DNA from: Acidobacteriota bacterium
GTDB taxonomy: Bacteria > Acidobacteriota > Terriglobia > Terriglobales > Acidobacteriaceae
Direction: 5' to 3'
Assembly: GCA_021816455.1 (NCBI GenBank)
Contig: JAKAXU010000030.1
Span: forward strand, 1 to 38,047
Length of the DNA stretch: 38,047 bases
Shown: in pieces, positions 37,289-38,047 of the stretch
How the letters are laid out: the number at the start of each line of letters is the position of its first letter
Numbering within the stretch: position 1 is the first letter of the stretch
Made by a program: the position numbers and the translations under genes
Notes under the pieces: generated by a model
Told to the model about the DNA's origin: nothing
The model's database searches: none
The model's input: the letters and a program-made list of their open reading frames with translations, nothing else

Positions 37289-37920
37289 TTACTGCGCGTG
37301 CAGCAGTTTTTTGCAACGGGTCAGAACGTATATGGCGACCACGGAAGCGGCGAAGCCCGCCCCAGCACCCAATGCCAGCGACCAGCGTGGGCCAAAGTGG
37401 TTGGCAATCCAACCGGTGATCGGAGCCCCAATCGTCATTCCCCCAAGCCCAACGCCAACCCGGAGGGCCATGATCCTTCCTCGCATGGATGGTTCTGTGG
37501 AGAGCTGCAGAATGCTGTTCGTGCCGTTAGCGAAGATCAGCACAGCCGCTCCACTGACCGCGAGGGCGGCCGCGAACCACCAGTACCCGGGTGCGAGTGC
37601 GCCCAGGGTGCATCCCAAGCCGAAGACTCCGGCTCCTGCCAGGAGAGACGATAAGCCCGGTCTCTTCTGGCTGGCAGCAAACAAAGCGCCTGAGACGGTG
37701 CCCACGGCCATGATGGAGGAGAGCAGGCCGAATGCGCCTGCATCGGAGTGAAAGACATTCACGGCCATAGTCGAGATAAAGATGGGAAAGTTGAATCCAA
37801 AGGTGCCGATGAGAAACAGCATGATCAGGATGGCCGTCAGATCCGGCCTCCCCCGCACATAGCGAAGCCCCTGCCGGAATCCGGATGCGCTGCGATGCGC
37901 TCTGGCGCTTGTACGCAGTT
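37289..37920 (-). pseudogene. MFS transporter, C-terminal half, truncated by IS630
   Basis: The open frame contains the central loop and transmembrane segments 7-12 of a major facilitator of the EntS/MFS_3 kind: the loop GLRYVRGRPDL, then LTAILIMLFLIGTFGFNFPI, GLLSSIMAVGTVSGALFAAS and MRGRIMALRVGVGLGGMTIG. The frame stays open through 37920 directly to the edge of the IS630 copy, and the first six helices are missing, so the element has cut the gene in two. The GTG at 37858 is internal, not a genuine start. Substrate unknown; such carriers often export siderophores or drugs. Confidence 0.85.
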
Positions 37921-37921
37921 C

Positions 37922-38047
37922 TAGAGCGTTTTCCCTAATGCTGTAGACCTTCGAGGCAGTGTTTGAACCATGCCGATGCGTTTTCCGGGGTGATATCGGG
38001 AAGCAGTTCTGTGATGGTTTGATCGAGAACTTCTTTGCTGCGAGCTT
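37922..38047 (-). mobile_element. IS630-family insertion sequence, 3' end (right copy, partial)
   Basis: The minus strand from the window edge reads 37 codons of the same transposase as at the left end, adding LDQTITELLPDITPEN to the visible part, and stops with TAG at 37937-37935. The element edge is followed by TA at 37922-37923, the usual IS630 target. Identity to the left copy is complete over the 103 shared bases. The element lies within an MFS gene, separating its two halves. Confidence 0.82.

Overview
The window (about 38 kb, GC-rich) looks like a chromosomal segment of a Gram-negative Acidobacteriota, probably of the Terriglobus/Granulicella/Edaphobacter type. That placement is an inference. 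It rests on the style of the proteins, the lipid A and exopolysaccharide genes, and a stand-alone argR-argCBDFGH-acetyltransferase operon; no marker gene settles it. Both ends are the 3' end of the same IS630-family element in opposite orientation: 103 identical bases at 1-103 and 37921-38023.

Layout. (1) 200-4789 (-) is the large subunit of glutamate synthase, divergent from (2) a tightly overlapped arginine operon, 4999-12776 (+): argR, argC, argB, argD, argF, argG, argH and a short GNAT that is probably the N-acetylglutamate synthase. The gap between them holds two tandem ARG-box-like sites lying inside two face-to-face sigma70-like promoters, so ArgR may control both nitrogen assimilation and arginine synthesis. 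(3) 12792-24907 is a surface polysaccharide locus: three GT4 glycosyltransferases, a DUF2334-like deacetylase, a MurJ/Wzx-type flippase, an O-antigen ligase/polymerase, a single protein fusing Wzz-like and Wza-like parts, a UDP-sugar epimerase and a divergent UDP-sugar 6-dehydrogenase. (4) 24957-28420 (-) is an outer-membrane cluster: SYLF lipoid-binding protein, LpxL-like acyltransferase, LpxD and a small MobB-like P-loop protein. (5) 28911-33107 holds a LuxR-type response regulator, dCTP deaminase, an HU/IHF protein and two secreted proteins of unknown role. (6) 33280-36001 (-) is the methionine operon metY-metX behind a leader region. (7) tRNA-Gly(CCC), a broken endonuclease-like gene and an MFS transporter cut by the right-hand IS630 copy complete the window.

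The most interesting element is the metYX leader (35818-36001, minus strand). A 25-codon ORF, far too short for ordinary gene calling, carries seven consecutive Cys/Met codons (Cys-Cys-Met-Cys-Met-Cys-Met). It is followed by a strong intrinsic terminator whose 5' arm can alternatively pair with the segment of the leader ORF just after the control codons. A promoter is placed so that transcription would start at or near the ATG of the leader ORF. This is the architecture of ribosome-mediated transcription attenuation, here apparently sensing charged tRNA-Cys and tRNA-Met to control sulfur amino acid synthesis.
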